From Paraglaciecola polaris LMG 21857 (GTDB lineage: Bacteria; Pseudomonadota; Gammaproteobacteria; Enterobacterales; Alteromonadaceae), in contig NZ_BAER01000017.1 of assembly GCF_000315055.1 (NCBI RefSeq), positions 248,001 through 312,000 of the forward strand: a DNA stretch of 64,000 nt. The letters are read 5' to 3'. The notes beneath the pieces are model-generated. The model saw only the letters and a list, made by a program, of their open reading frames with translations, was not told the origin of the DNA and searched no databases. Below, one piece after another: positions 26,427-35,059 of this stretch. The translations under genes and the position numbers were made by a program. Every line of letters begins with the position of its first letter. Positions within the stretch are counted from its first letter, which is position 1.

Positions 26427-27533
26427 TTACATTCCTGCTGGCTGCTGAGGGTCATCTTGAGTGTTATATTGTACGTTCATAGCACGCTCTAGCAAGCGTT
26501 GATCTGCATCGAGTCGCGCATGTTGCCAGTTAATTTTGGCCCAAAAAAGCGCTTTTTTGCGATCCGGTGAAATGTCCAAGTAATAGCGCGCTATATCAGC
26601 GGCATGGGCCGTGTCTTGACGTTGCAGGCGCACATTAATACGCTGGGTTAAGCGCTGAGCCCACAAGCGTGTCTGTTGACTTATCTGCTGCTCAGCCAAC
26701 GCCAAGCGCAGTAATAATGCATCATCAAAACTATCGGCCTGCTCAACAATCGGCCCTAGGGTGCTCATCACCTGCTGGGCAGAATCGTTTGCCAGTTGAA
26801 TATCGGCCCATAACACCAAATAACTCACGGGTACCTGGGTTAAATCAAATGCCGCCAAATGCTCCAGTGCAATGTCATACAACCCTTGTTTGGCTGCTAA
26901 TTCAGCTAAAATTTGCGACAGCCAAAGTTGCTGCTCAATTTTAACATTACTGTTTGCTGATTTGTGTTGCGTCAGGTTTTGCAGCTGGGTATAACTCACC
27001 TCGGCACTATTGCTTGCCTTGCCCTCTTGTGCATTTACCTCCAAAGCACAGGCGCCGCTTATCCATAACTCAGTTACACCGAGCAGTTGCAGACACGTGC
27101 GCTTGGCTTGGGTTAAATTACCCTGGACTAACAAAATATTAGCCTTTAATAACAACGCTGAAGCGTGGTTAGGCTGATAACTTAGTATGTCGTTTAAAAG
27201 CACGAGGGCTTCATCGAATCGATGATAGTGCTGGGCTATGCGCGCTTTATAAAATAATAATTGGCGATCCTTGGGAGATGCATTGAGCAATTGTTCGGTC
27301 AAGGCACTGGCTTGTCCATAGAAACGACTGGCTAAGCCGGGCATATTGGCTTGCGCTAATAAACTGGCCACTTTCTCCCTGGGAGAATCACTCGAGGTCA
27401 CCACCGTCCACTTAGACACCACGGTATCCGAAGACGTTGGTACATAACTTTTAGCACTTAAATACGTGCTCATGAACAGCAAAAACGCCCCTAAGAGCGT
27501 CGCTGTACGTATAGCAAAAACCTGCTTATCCAC
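26427..27533 (-). CDS. Tetratricopeptide-repeat protein
   Basis: A 368-residue protein starting at a GTG (27533) with AAGGAG nine bases upstream. A single hydrophobic segment (about 9-27) exports or anchors it. TPR-like helical pairs are visible, clearest at about 75-140 (KDRQLLFYKARIAQHYHRFD, then YQPNHASALLLKANILLVQG), with degenerate repeats from 195 to 340. Such proteins scaffold other envelope proteins. It sits between the cadherin-like lipoprotein gene and the HupE-like gene and is probably co-transcribed with both. No enzymatic motif is seen. Confidence 0.8.
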   Translation of the reverse strand: MDKQVFAIRTATLLGAFLLFMSTYLSAKSYVPTSSDTVVSKWTVVTSSDSPREKVASLLAQANMPGLASRFYGQASALTEQLLNASPKDRQLLFYKARIAQHYHRFDEALVLLNDILSYQPNHASALLLKANILLVQGNLTQAKRTCLQLLGVTELWISGACALEVNAQEGKASNSAEVSYTQLQNLTQHKSANSNVKIEQQLWLSQILAELAAKQGLYDIALEHLAAFDLTQVPVSYLVLWADIQLANDSAQQVMSTLGPIVEQADSFDDALLLRLALAEQQISQQTRLWAQRLTQRINVRLQRQDTAHAADIARYYLDISPDRKKALFWAKINWQHARLDADQRLLERAMNVQYNTQDDPQQPAGM

Positions 27534-27603
27534 CTTTAATATCTCCTTGAAGGGGCGCCTTCCTTGGCGCTGTCAATCGATTGATTTATGCTTGAACTAT
27601 TTA

Positions 27604-28143
27604 TCAGTTAGTTGGCAATAAATCATTGTAAGCGTCAGGCTCTTCCACATCCTGAGTAAACGAACGGCCATTTGTTACCAATGGCTCGTCTTGCGGTTGC
27701 TGAGCAAAAGCGGCTCTGCTTTGTGTGCTAAACGAGACCGTTAGCGCTTCAATGGTGATATTCACCGTGCCACTGGCAGGATCATTAATCCCATCACTGA
27801 CTGAGAACGTAAAACTATCACTGCCCGTTACCTCTGGGTTTGGCTGATAAGTAAAGTCACCGTTATCACTGACAGTTACGCTGCCCAGTGTGGGCTCATC
27901 GCCCACACTGAATATCAAACTGTCGCCATCGTCGTCAGTAGCAGTGAGCATGTCCATAATCGCGGTCTCAGTCTGAGTGGTTAAATCCACAGACACAGCA
28001 TTGGGTGCGACATTTTTGTCATCATCGTCACTGCCAAAATTACAACCGGCTAGGATAACCGTCACCGCCAATCCGAGGCTTAGAACTCTTAGTTGGCTCA
28101 TGCCTGTTTGATGAGGTAGTTTTCTCGTTTTTTTGTTTCTCAT
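27604..28143 (-). CDS. Lipoprotein with one cadherin/Ig-like domain
   Basis: A 179-residue protein. AAGGAG seven bases upstream supports the ATG at 28143, giving a long basic n-region and then a lipoprotein signal with VILAGC (Cys at about 34). An acidic run (GSDDDDKN) follows, then one domain of about 90 residues with DMLTATDDDGDSLIFSV and GSDSFTFSVSDGINDPASG. This is the tandem-repeat cadherin-like/Ig (VCBS-type) module often seen in marine bacterial surface proteins, where the aspartates bind calcium. It is the second gene of the operon headed by the DUF4331 gene, 10 bases downstream of it. An adhesive or partner-binding role is inferred. Confidence 0.83.
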   Translation of the reverse strand: MRNKKTRKLPHQTGMSQLRVLSLGLAVTVILAGCNFGSDDDDKNVAPNAVSVDLTTQTETAIMDMLTATDDDGDSLIFSVGDEPTLGSVTVSDNGDFTYQPNPEVTGSDSFTFSVSDGINDPASGTVNITIEALTVSFSTQSRAAFAQQPQDEPLVTNGRSFTQDVEEPDAYNDLLPTN

Positions 28144-28153
28144 TTTATGCTCC

Positions 28154-29752
28154 TTATTCTGCGCCAGAACCAGGCAATGGCATCGCTAAATAGGGAAAGC
28201 TTGTTTCCATCATAGATGCATTACTAGGTGCGCCATCCGTAAAGGGCACATTACCAACACTGGCATCTTCAGGCGCACACAAACCTAGGTCTGTATCTGT
28301 GCCATTAACCGGAATGGGATAACACAAACGTCCCATTACCACGCGAAGCGCAATATCGACCACATCATCTCCTGGGCGACGACCATTTGGGAAACCGGCT
28401 AAATCATCACCAGCAACCCCAAATGGAGACTGCATGGCCGCTGCTTTAGCTTCAATACCCGTATTCAAACGCAACATTTCAGATGGCGTCACGATTGAAA
28501 GCTGATTCACACCTTCAAAACCGGTCAAAAACGCCGTTACCAAATCGGTACGTGGGAAGTTAGTCGGGGCTAGAGTCTCAATTTCAGCGCCTAAGGTTGT
28601 GTTAACCGCATCTTTAAATAAAATGTTGAGTAACTCAGGTAGCGTAGGATGGGTAACATAATCGGCAAATTGTCCATCGTCCTTTGGTGCCGCACTAGAA
28701 AATGTATCTTTATCCGCTAGACCAATCACCAACTCATTAACCAAAGGAGAACCCAAACGAGATACTTGTGTCATAGCGCCGCCATTGACTTCGGTGTTAT
28801 CAAAGCTGGCATTTGGATTTAAAATACGGGCTTGTGGCAAGCTCGCAGTCGTCCATGCACCTATACTGCCATTACCAGAACCGGTTAAACACGATTTAGG
28901 TACTTCAATGGCGATACTGGTGACATTTTTATCCGCTAAATCGTCGTTGTCTGCAGATTGCGTAATACCACCTGGGAATCCCCCCGCGTCTCCAGCACCC
29001 GGTGCGCTGTCTCCTTCAACGGGCACAAAGTTAACTAAATCGAACACTTTACCTAGGTTCACCGTGAACGCATCTTTGCGCTGACCAACGAATATTTTCG
29101 CTGGGCTATCGCATCCGGGTATGGTCGCGCTGTATACAAAGCTATCTGCGTAGGCCTTGTATTGTTCAGCGCTAGCAAAGGTTTTATTACCGATGTAATC
29201 AAGTGGCTTACCAAAGCTTGCACCACCTGACGTATCGTTCATTACCGAAGCACTCGTACCTGTGCGCATGGGGCCAGTCACCAAATTAACGGTGTAGTTC
29301 TCCATGAAATTGGCATTCGTTTGATCACCAGCACTGACGCCTCCCACATTTTTTAGTGGTACGCCTACTGACTTTTGTGCACCTTCAGGGCCGACCATAA
29401 GAGCAACACCCGCATTGTCATTAGGCAACGACTGGCTAAAATTAAACGTGAAACTCATGTCTTCGACAGCATCACCATCGTTATCAATATGGATCGCATA
29501 CATAGCAGCAGGATCCATGGCGAAGTAATTAGGTCCGCCGTAGGCATCTTGTAATGGAATATAATTCGCAATCAGGGTGACGTATTCACCACGACCTTCT
29601 TCATAACTGTTAAAGGCGTAGAAATCAGTTGAATCAACCGTTGGAGAGCGTGTGACATTAGGTGCTTCTCTATGGCTAGAAGCTTGTGCTGCCTGGGCTA
29701 AGGTTAAACTTAGTATGGCCGAGGCAATCAATGTTAATTTTGTTTTTTGCAT
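28154..29752 (-). CDS. DUF4331 family secreted protein
   Basis: A 532-residue exported protein with a signal peptide ending AQAAQA (about 24). It continues SSHREAPNVTRSPTVDSTDF, the signature start of DUF4331, and contains IDNDGDAVEDMSFTF, an Asp-rich loop of calcium-binding appearance. Four Cys residues (about 215, 288, 479, 490) may form disulphides. DUF4331 proteins have no known activity and are often encoded with ECF sigma factors and metal- or haem-related membrane proteins. The start has AAGGAAA upstream. It heads the operon, and its promoter region carries the same motif as the sigma gene (29785-29816). Confidence 0.88.
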   Translation of the reverse strand: MQKTKLTLIASAILSLTLAQAAQASSHREAPNVTRSPTVDSTDFYAFNSYEEGRGEYVTLIANYIPLQDAYGGPNYFAMDPAAMYAIHIDNDGDAVEDMSFTFNFSQSLPNDNAGVALMVGPEGAQKSVGVPLKNVGGVSAGDQTNANFMENYTVNLVTGPMRTGTSASVMNDTSGGASFGKPLDYIGNKTFASAEQYKAYADSFVYSATIPGCDSPAKIFVGQRKDAFTVNLGKVFDLVNFVPVEGDSAPGAGDAGGFPGGITQSADNDDLADKNVTSIAIEVPKSCLTGSGNGSIGAWTTASLPQARILNPNASFDNTEVNGGAMTQVSRLGSPLVNELVIGLADKDTFSSAAPKDDGQFADYVTHPTLPELLNILFKDAVNTTLGAEIETLAPTNFPRTDLVTAFLTGFEGVNQLSIVTPSEMLRLNTGIEAKAAAMQSPFGVAGDDLAGFPNGRRPGDDVVDIALRVVMGRLCYPIPVNGTDTDLGLCAPEDASVGNVPFTDGAPSNASMMETSFPYLAMPLPGSGAE

Positions 29753-29784
29753 GACGTTTCCTTTTTATGTACCTGTTGAATTAA

Positions 29785-29816
29785 GTTAAACGGGCGAATC
29801 AGGTTACTGGATGCAA
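29785..29816 (-). promoter_or_regulatory. Putative ECF-sigma promoter of the DUF4331 operon
   Basis: On the minus strand: TTGCATCC (29816-29809), 16 bases, then CGTTTAAC (29792-29785), 33 bases before the DUF4331 start. The same arrangement, TTGAATCT-N16-CGTTTAAC, lies upstream of the sigma gene at 31239-31208. An exact -10 match with identical spacing suggests recognition by the adjacent ECF factor. Confidence 0.7.
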
Positions 29817-29838
29817 AAAAGTTAAAAAAAGATTAAAA

Positions 29839-29866
29839 AAAAAGCGAAACTTTCGTTTCGCTTTTT
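29839..29866 (-). terminator. Rho-independent terminator of the sigma/anti-sigma operon
   Basis: A 12-bp stem (AAAAAGCGAAAC / GTTTCGCTTTTT) with a TTTC loop and a long T-run on the minus strand. It separates the sigma/anti-sigma genes from the DUF4331 operon, so that operon needs its own promoter. Confidence 0.9.
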
Positions 29867-29902
29867 ATAACACTATGAATTATATGACTTTAGTTTGTTA
29901 TT

Positions 29903-30643
29903 TTATAGCAGCACTAATTTCCCTGTATACAAGACTTCAGTTGGTGCGCCATTGGGTGAGCCGCCTAATGGTTCTAAACTGACCGCCAAGGCTGCGATAG
30001 TGATTTGCTCAAACAACTGAGGTTTAAGCAAAGTACGCTCCCCAACTTTAGGCAGTAATCCCAATGAGATAGGAGCACTGCCATCTTGTGGCACTATCCA
30101 CAGTTCATAATCCGCATTTGACTGTGCTTGTAGTGCCTTAGTGGCACGCACTGCAATTTGCTGTTCCGTGATCTCAATGCTCCACAACAGCTCAGTTTGC
30201 TGATTATTGATCATGGCTAGCTGTTTCACTTCAGGACTCTGCATAGGCTGTAATTGGAGCAATAAAACCGCAAGGACCACGGCTGCAGCCGACGCAAGTC
30301 CCGCTAAGCTCGGCCAAATACGTGATTTATGCGACTTAAGTGCAACAATATTTGTCTCTGCTTGCTCATCATTTGGGGGGCCAGCAGATATATTTGACTT
30401 GGCTTGAAGCGAACTAAACCCTAAACGCTGTTCTATTTTTTGCCAAACACCGTCATCAGGAGCCACGTCTGGCAGCTGTTCACCAAGAGAGTTTAGGTAC
30501 AGCTCCCAATGATTGACCGCGTCACTGATCACACTAAACTCCATGACCAGACGACCAAAACGCCGGCGGGCGGGCCCACGTAAGGTACCCAGCACATACT
30601 GCGCAGCAAGGGGATTATATAACTCAGGGCGTAAATAATTCAT
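29903..30643 (-). CDS. RskA-like anti-sigma factor
   Basis: A 246-residue single-pass membrane protein. The N-terminal cytoplasmic part (LRPELYNPLAAQYVLGTLRG and following, about 1-90) is the anti-sigma domain. One membrane segment (SLAGLASAAAVVLAVLLLQL, about 110-133) leads to a periplasmic RskA-type domain with NADYELWIVPQDGSAPISLG and a final YTGKLVLL. It would hold the ECF sigma factor inactive until an envelope signal triggers its release or proteolysis. The ATG at 30643 overlaps the sigma stop as ATGA and follows AAAGGTG. An upstream GTG at 30655 is less likely. Confidence 0.9.
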   Translation of the reverse strand: MNYLRPELYNPLAAQYVLGTLRGPARRRFGRLVMEFSVISDAVNHWELYLNSLGEQLPDVAPDDGVWQKIEQRLGFSSLQAKSNISAGPPNDEQAETNIVALKSHKSRIWPSLAGLASAAAVVLAVLLLQLQPMQSPEVKQLAMINNQQTELLWSIEITEQQIAVRATKALQAQSNADYELWIVPQDGSAPISLGLLPKVGERTLLKPQLFEQITIAALAVSLEPLGGSPNGAPTEVLYTGKLVLL

Positions 30644-31170
30644 AACTTTAAACACCTTTGTAATGATTGCAATCCTCGTCGGATCCAGCTTTTAACCGTT
30701 CCAAGGGGTAAATCTAAATGGGCGGTCACTTCGTGATGAGACATGCCATTAAAATAGGCCAGATGAATGGCTTGTCTTTGCTGCACTTCCAGTGCCGCCA
30801 TACATTTTTCCAGCAGACCTTGTTGTGTTTCTGTCATCGGCTCACTAGTGAGCTGAGTTCCACCGTCATTGTCACTGAGATCTTCCTCTTTACGCACGGC
30901 ATGGTAGCGCAGTATGTCTAAGGCTCGATAACGAACGATGCTGATCATCCACGTCAAGACTGTGCCCTTGCCTGCACGATACTGAGCTGCGTTATGCCAA
31001 ATACGAACATAGGCTTCTTGCAACGCTTCTTCTGCTAACTCTTTACGTTTCAGCATTTTGAGGCTAACAGCATAAAGTTGTTTGCTCGATGCCTGATAAA
31101 GTTCGGCAAAAGCCGCTTTATCTCCTTGGGCGGTCGCACTGAGTAAGTTCAACATCGGATCTTGTGTCAT
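30640..31170 (-). CDS. ECF-type RNA polymerase sigma factor (SigK-like)
   Basis: A 176-residue sigma factor with only regions 2 and 4. Region 2 includes SLKMLKRKELAEEALQEAYV and TWMISIVRYRALDILRYH; region 4 has GMSHHEVTAHLDLPLGTVKS, a helix-turn-helix that reads the -35 element. The ATG at 31170 follows GAGGA. Upstream in-frame codons lack a ribosome site and would read through the proposed promoter. The gene overlaps the anti-sigma gene by 4 bases. Its own upstream region carries the motif also found before the DUF4331 operon, which suggests autoregulation. Confidence 0.92.
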   Translation of the reverse strand: MTQDPMLNLLSATAQGDKAAFAELYQASSKQLYAVSLKMLKRKELAEEALQEAYVRIWHNAAQYRAGKGTVLTWMISIVRYRALDILRYHAVRKEEDLSDNDGGTQLTSEPMTETQQGLLEKCMAALEVQQRQAIHLAYFNGMSHHEVTAHLDLPLGTVKSWIRRGLQSLQRCLKL

Positions 31171-31207
31171 ATCGTCCTCTATCATTGGTTGAAGCAGGGT
31201 TAATACG

Positions 31208-31239
31208 GTTAAACGCTTAACGCTGCAATTTAGATTCAA
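31208..31239 (-). promoter_or_regulatory. Putative autoregulated ECF-sigma promoter
   Basis: On the minus strand: TTGAATCT (31239-31232), a 16-base spacer, then CGTTTAAC (31215-31208), 38 bases before the proposed sigma start. It matches the DUF4331 promoter motif in 14 of 16 fixed positions. Confidence 0.7.
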
Positions 31240-31272
31240 TTACTTGTCATTATTTTTTTATAGATAAAAAAA

Positions 31273-31292
31273 TACCGACCCTAGGGTCGGTA
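31273..31292 (-). terminator. Rho-independent terminator of opgGH
   Basis: A 20-base perfect palindrome (TACCGACCCTAGGGTCGGTA) followed on the minus strand by a run of seven T. It lies about 90 bases past the opgH stop. Confidence 0.88.
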
Positions 31293-31383
31293 CAAAGCAG
31301 TACTCATGTTGGTACAGCTCCCATGTTAGGAGCTGCCGAAAAAGTTAGGTGCGCCCTAAGGCGGCTCAGCACAAGTAAGCGAA

Positions 31384-33366
31384 TTAGCTTGGCTTATTGT
31401 CGCTGGCGAAGCGCTGTACCGGCATATCGACGCTGGATGACAAATAGGCAAAACTTTGCTCAGGCATGTCTTGCCAGTCTTCAGGTGGCATTGGTGGATT
31501 AGACAACACGACCTCATCTTGGCGTTGCATATTCGCCAAACGGATCCTAAGTTTTCTAAGCGCTGGTACTTCTTCTACTTCGCTAGGACTGACAAACATG
31601 CCCCAGTTACGGCTTAATTTGCCTAAATAGAGACTACTGGAGAAACGTATGATCGGCGCTGCTAGTAATAAGCCGAATAACACAGGGGCGAGCCACCAAA
31701 ATAGAATCGGTGTTAATGCTAGTGTTACCGCTCCCCAAACGATGGCAATGGCACTGGCTACCCATGTTCGTTTAAAAGCTTCTTTCCATGGAACCATACG
31801 CCCTTCACGTCCTTGGGCATCCCAGCTAACATTCTTGCCCACCAATACATTGAGAACAAAATAGGCGTGGTAGAGCATCATTAATGGGGCAATAACAATC
31901 GCCACGATGGCTTCTATCAAGGCACCCGACATCAAGGCAAACCCACCGCCAAATTGCTCACGGCGCCTGACTAACGCGACAATTGCCCCCAATAATTTTG
32001 GGCCAAGCAACATAATGGCAGTGGCACTGAGTAACATAATAATGTAGTCGGTTTTGACTACTGGCCAAGCCGGAAACAGTGAGTAATTAGAGGCAAAGAA
32101 GACCTTATCTGTGGTCGCGCGCACGACGGCATCTATGGTACTTAACACCAGCATAACCAACCAAACTAACGAAGACATATAGGCCAATGCACCAAATAGA
32201 AAATGTAAACGGTTGACTGTGTGTAGACCTTTACCATTAATAATACCTAGATGCTGAATGTTACCCTGCACCCAGCGTCTATCTCGCGTGGCATAATCAA
32301 TAATATTACTTGGAATTTCCTCATAACTACCTTCAAGATCGGCCAAGAGTACGACGTCCCAGCCTGCCCTTCTTAGTAAAGCAGCTTCGACAAAATCGTG
32401 ACTTAAAATATCACCGCCAAAAGGGGCTTTTCCCTTAAGTGTGGGCAATCCACAATGTTGAATAAACGCATCGACGCGGATAATGGCGTTGTGTCCCCAG
32501 TAATTTGCACTGTCGGTTTGCCAAAAAGCTTGGCCGGTGGCTAACATTGGGCAATATAGACAGGATGCAAATTGTAAAAAACGACCGAATAAGGTTTGTG
32601 AACGCACAGGAATAGGGACAGTTTGTATCAAACCTGACATGGGATTTTGCTGCATCGCTTTAACCAGCGTCAACATACACTCCCCGGTCATCACACTGTC
32701 TGCATCGAGCACGATCATCGACTGGTATTGATATCCCCAGCGCTGACAAAAATCAGCTAAGTTACCCACTTTACGATGGATATTTTTCTCACGGCGACGG
32801 TAATAAATATTTTCAGATAATGTGCCCACACGTTGACACAGTTCGTGCCATGCGGTTAATTCAGCTTGCGCCATATCTGGGTCCTGAGTATCGCTAAGCA
32901 TGTAAAAGTCGAAATGTTCAAGCTGACCGGTACGCTCTAAATCCACCAGACAAGCTTCAAAGCCCGCCATAATACGATCCGTATCTTCGTTATATACCGG
33001 CATAACCACCGCATGACGGTCTTGAATAACGACTTTACTCACCTGTGCTGCAAAATGCTTATTGCGACTCAGTTTGAGAGGGTCGATATCGAATAGCTGT
33101 AAGATAAAACCAATGAAGGCACTCCAAAATGCAGCCGATATCCACAAGAACGTAATACTGAACAACACGAGCAGCACAATCTCTAAAATGGTGATCCCGC
33201 TTTCAGAAAATATTTCGTACATCATCCAACTACCAGCGATGGACGTGATAAATACCATCACAGCGTATGCCCACTTACGAACAGCTTTGCCCTTTATATC
33301 AATAAACATAGCGTTACTCTCAGAGTTGTGTTGATTATCTTGGAAAACAGAATTACTCGACCTCAT
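31384..33366 (-). CDS. opgH: OpgH, periplasmic glucan glucosyltransferase
   Basis: A 660-residue membrane glycosyltransferase of family GT2 that polymerises beta-1,2-linked glucose from UDP-glucose and moves the chain to the periplasm. Two N-terminal membrane segments precede the catalytic domain (about 105-400), with MPVYNEDTDRIMAGFEA, the Asp motif VLDADSVM, GGDILSHDFVEA and RDRRWVQGNIQH. Further membrane segments follow. It is shorter than E. coli OpgH (847), like the Xanthomonas-type proteins, mainly at the N-terminus. The ATG at 33366 overlaps opgG by 14 bases and follows GGAG; a start at MFIDIK (33309) is the alternative. Confidence 0.92.
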   Translation of the reverse strand: MRSSNSVFQDNQHNSESNAMFIDIKGKAVRKWAYAVMVFITSIAGSWMMYEIFSESGITILEIVLLVLFSITFLWISAAFWSAFIGFILQLFDIDPLKLSRNKHFAAQVSKVVIQDRHAVVMPVYNEDTDRIMAGFEACLVDLERTGQLEHFDFYMLSDTQDPDMAQAELTAWHELCQRVGTLSENIYYRRREKNIHRKVGNLADFCQRWGYQYQSMIVLDADSVMTGECMLTLVKAMQQNPMSGLIQTVPIPVRSQTLFGRFLQFASCLYCPMLATGQAFWQTDSANYWGHNAIIRVDAFIQHCGLPTLKGKAPFGGDILSHDFVEAALLRRAGWDVVLLADLEGSYEEIPSNIIDYATRDRRWVQGNIQHLGIINGKGLHTVNRLHFLFGALAYMSSLVWLVMLVLSTIDAVVRATTDKVFFASNYSLFPAWPVVKTDYIIMLLSATAIMLLGPKLLGAIVALVRRREQFGGGFALMSGALIEAIVAIVIAPLMMLYHAYFVLNVLVGKNVSWDAQGREGRMVPWKEAFKRTWVASAIAIVWGAVTLALTPILFWWLAPVLFGLLLAAPIIRFSSSLYLGKLSRNWGMFVSPSEVEEVPALRKLRIRLANMQRQDEVVLSNPPMPPEDWQDMPEQSFAYLSSSVDMPVQRFASDNKPS

Positions 33367-35059
33367 TGCTGCTCCACACGTAATTCCACACTTCACTTAT
33401 CGGCTCATCGCCGAGGGTCAAAAATAGACGCATATCAATGGCTTCGTCATTTTCAGGCATTAATTTGAACTTCGCTCGCCAGGTCTTCTTGTCGGGTAAT
33501 TGCACAACCTCTAGGTCTTTGAATTTGCCCGAAGACAAACTTAAATGGGGCGTTAAACGGATGGACTGGCCTAAATGAGCAAATGCTTGTGCGCTGAAAT
33601 CCACAATCATTTGACGCTCACTTTTATCTGGCGCATTGTCCTGCCCCGGTAGCGCCGCCCAACTATTAAATACTCGTGTTACTCGTGCCGTCACATCTTC
33701 ATTAAGTGCACCGTTCACCGTTTTCACGGTGTAATCAAATTTCCGCATTTCGCCTTTTTTAAACGGTTCTTCGGGCACCCAGTAGCTAACAATGTTGTCG
33801 TTAGTTTCTGAATTAGTTGGAATTTCGACTAACTCAACACGGCCTTTGCCCCATTGATTATCCGGCGTTATCCACATACCTGGACGTGCATGGTAGTTCG
33901 CTTCAGTATCTTGATAACTGGTAAAATTTTGGTCTCTTTGCAGCAAACCAAAGCCTTTCGGTTGTTCGTCCTGTAGCGATGTCACGCGTAATCCCTTAGG
34001 ATTATTGAGCGAACGCCAAATCCACTCACCACTTGAGGTGTGCATTGATAACCCATCTGAGTCATGCACTTCTGGACGAAAATCATCAAATTTTCGCGTG
34101 GCATTTTCACCGCTTAAATACATACTGGTTAGCGGGGCAACACCCAGTTTTTTCACGTCTTCACGAGCAAAAACAGTACTTTGCACATGCATCACAGTAT
34201 TTAAACCTGGGACGAGTTCAAAACGATACGCCCCTGTGACGGATTTACTGTCTAATAATGCGTAGAACACTAACTTGCTGTCTTCAGCGCCTGGCTCAAT
34301 CATCCAAAATTTACTGAACGCAGGAAACTCTTCACCACTGGCTTCAGCGGTATCTATGGCTAAACCTCGAGCTGAAATACCAAATATTTGCCCAGGGCCA
34401 ATTAAGCGAAAGTAGGACGCACCAAGGAACACAGCGACTTCATCTTTGTAGTCAGTGGTTTTTAACGGGTAATGCACTCTAAAACCAGCAAAGCCGGCAT
34501 CTTTGGGTACTAACCCCTTAAGGGGAGCAGCATCTTTTTCATAAATGAAACGGTCCGTTTCAAATAACATGTTCTTAGTACCGCTGTTTTCATCAACCAC
34601 TTTAATTTCAACTGGCGTACGGTATAAGAAGCCAGGATGAAATAGTTGCATCTCAAACTTCGCTTTGTCTTTCCACTGGGCCTGTTGTGGATTAAATCGA
34701 ATGGCGCGGTATTGCTGATAATTCATATCAGCTAATTCAGCCGGTAAGTTTTGTTTTGGCTGTGCATAAGGTTTTTCAGCTAAGCTTTTGGCTTGCTCTG
34801 TGACTAAATCAAACACCCGCTCTTCACTGGTTTTCACTACAGCAGGAACGGGCTCTTTTACCACCGCTGGCTGCTCTGCAGCATTTTGCTGGCGCTGTTG
34901 TTCTTTTTTATTAACGGGCTCTTGAACTGGCGTTTGTACCTGAGTTGACGCACCGACACTGACCACTAGACACACTAAACCTGCGAGACGCGACAACGTA
35001 TTCCGTTGACGTGACTTTGTCTTAGGATGCGCTTGATTGAAAGAATTCTGGGTTCTCAT
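33353..35059 (-). CDS. opgG: OpgG, periplasmic glucan biosynthesis protein
   Basis: A 568-residue periplasmic protein. A long basic start (about 1-20) and signal segment (LAGLVCLVVSVGAS, about 25-40) are followed by an unusual Gln/Pro/Lys/Val-rich linker (about 42-80), then the MdoG domain with DLVTEQAKSLAEKPYAQPK, LNYQQYRAIRFNP-like sequence, FLYRTPVEIKVVD and ARGLAIDTAEASGEEFPAF. OpgG is needed for glucan synthesis and branching or backbone processing together with OpgH. It precedes opgH in an overlapping two-gene operon. OpgD is a close paralogue, but the pairing with opgH favours opgG. Confidence 0.92.
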   Translation of the reverse strand: MRTQNSFNQAHPKTKSRQRNTLSRLAGLVCLVVSVGASTQVQTPVQEPVNKKEQQRQQNAAEQPAVVKEPVPAVVKTSEERVFDLVTEQAKSLAEKPYAQPKQNLPAELADMNYQQYRAIRFNPQQAQWKDKAKFEMQLFHPGFLYRTPVEIKVVDENSGTKNMLFETDRFIYEKDAAPLKGLVPKDAGFAGFRVHYPLKTTDYKDEVAVFLGASYFRLIGPGQIFGISARGLAIDTAEASGEEFPAFSKFWMIEPGAEDSKLVFYALLDSKSVTGAYRFELVPGLNTVMHVQSTVFAREDVKKLGVAPLTSMYLSGENATRKFDDFRPEVHDSDGLSMHTSSGEWIWRSLNNPKGLRVTSLQDEQPKGFGLLQRDQNFTSYQDTEANYHARPGMWITPDNQWGKGRVELVEIPTNSETNDNIVSYWVPEEPFKKGEMRKFDYTVKTVNGALNEDVTARVTRVFNSWAALPGQDNAPDKSERQMIVDFSAQAFAHLGQSIRLTPHLSLSSGKFKDLEVVQLPDKKTWRAKFKLMPENDEAIDMRLFLTLGDEPISEVWNYVWSSNEVE

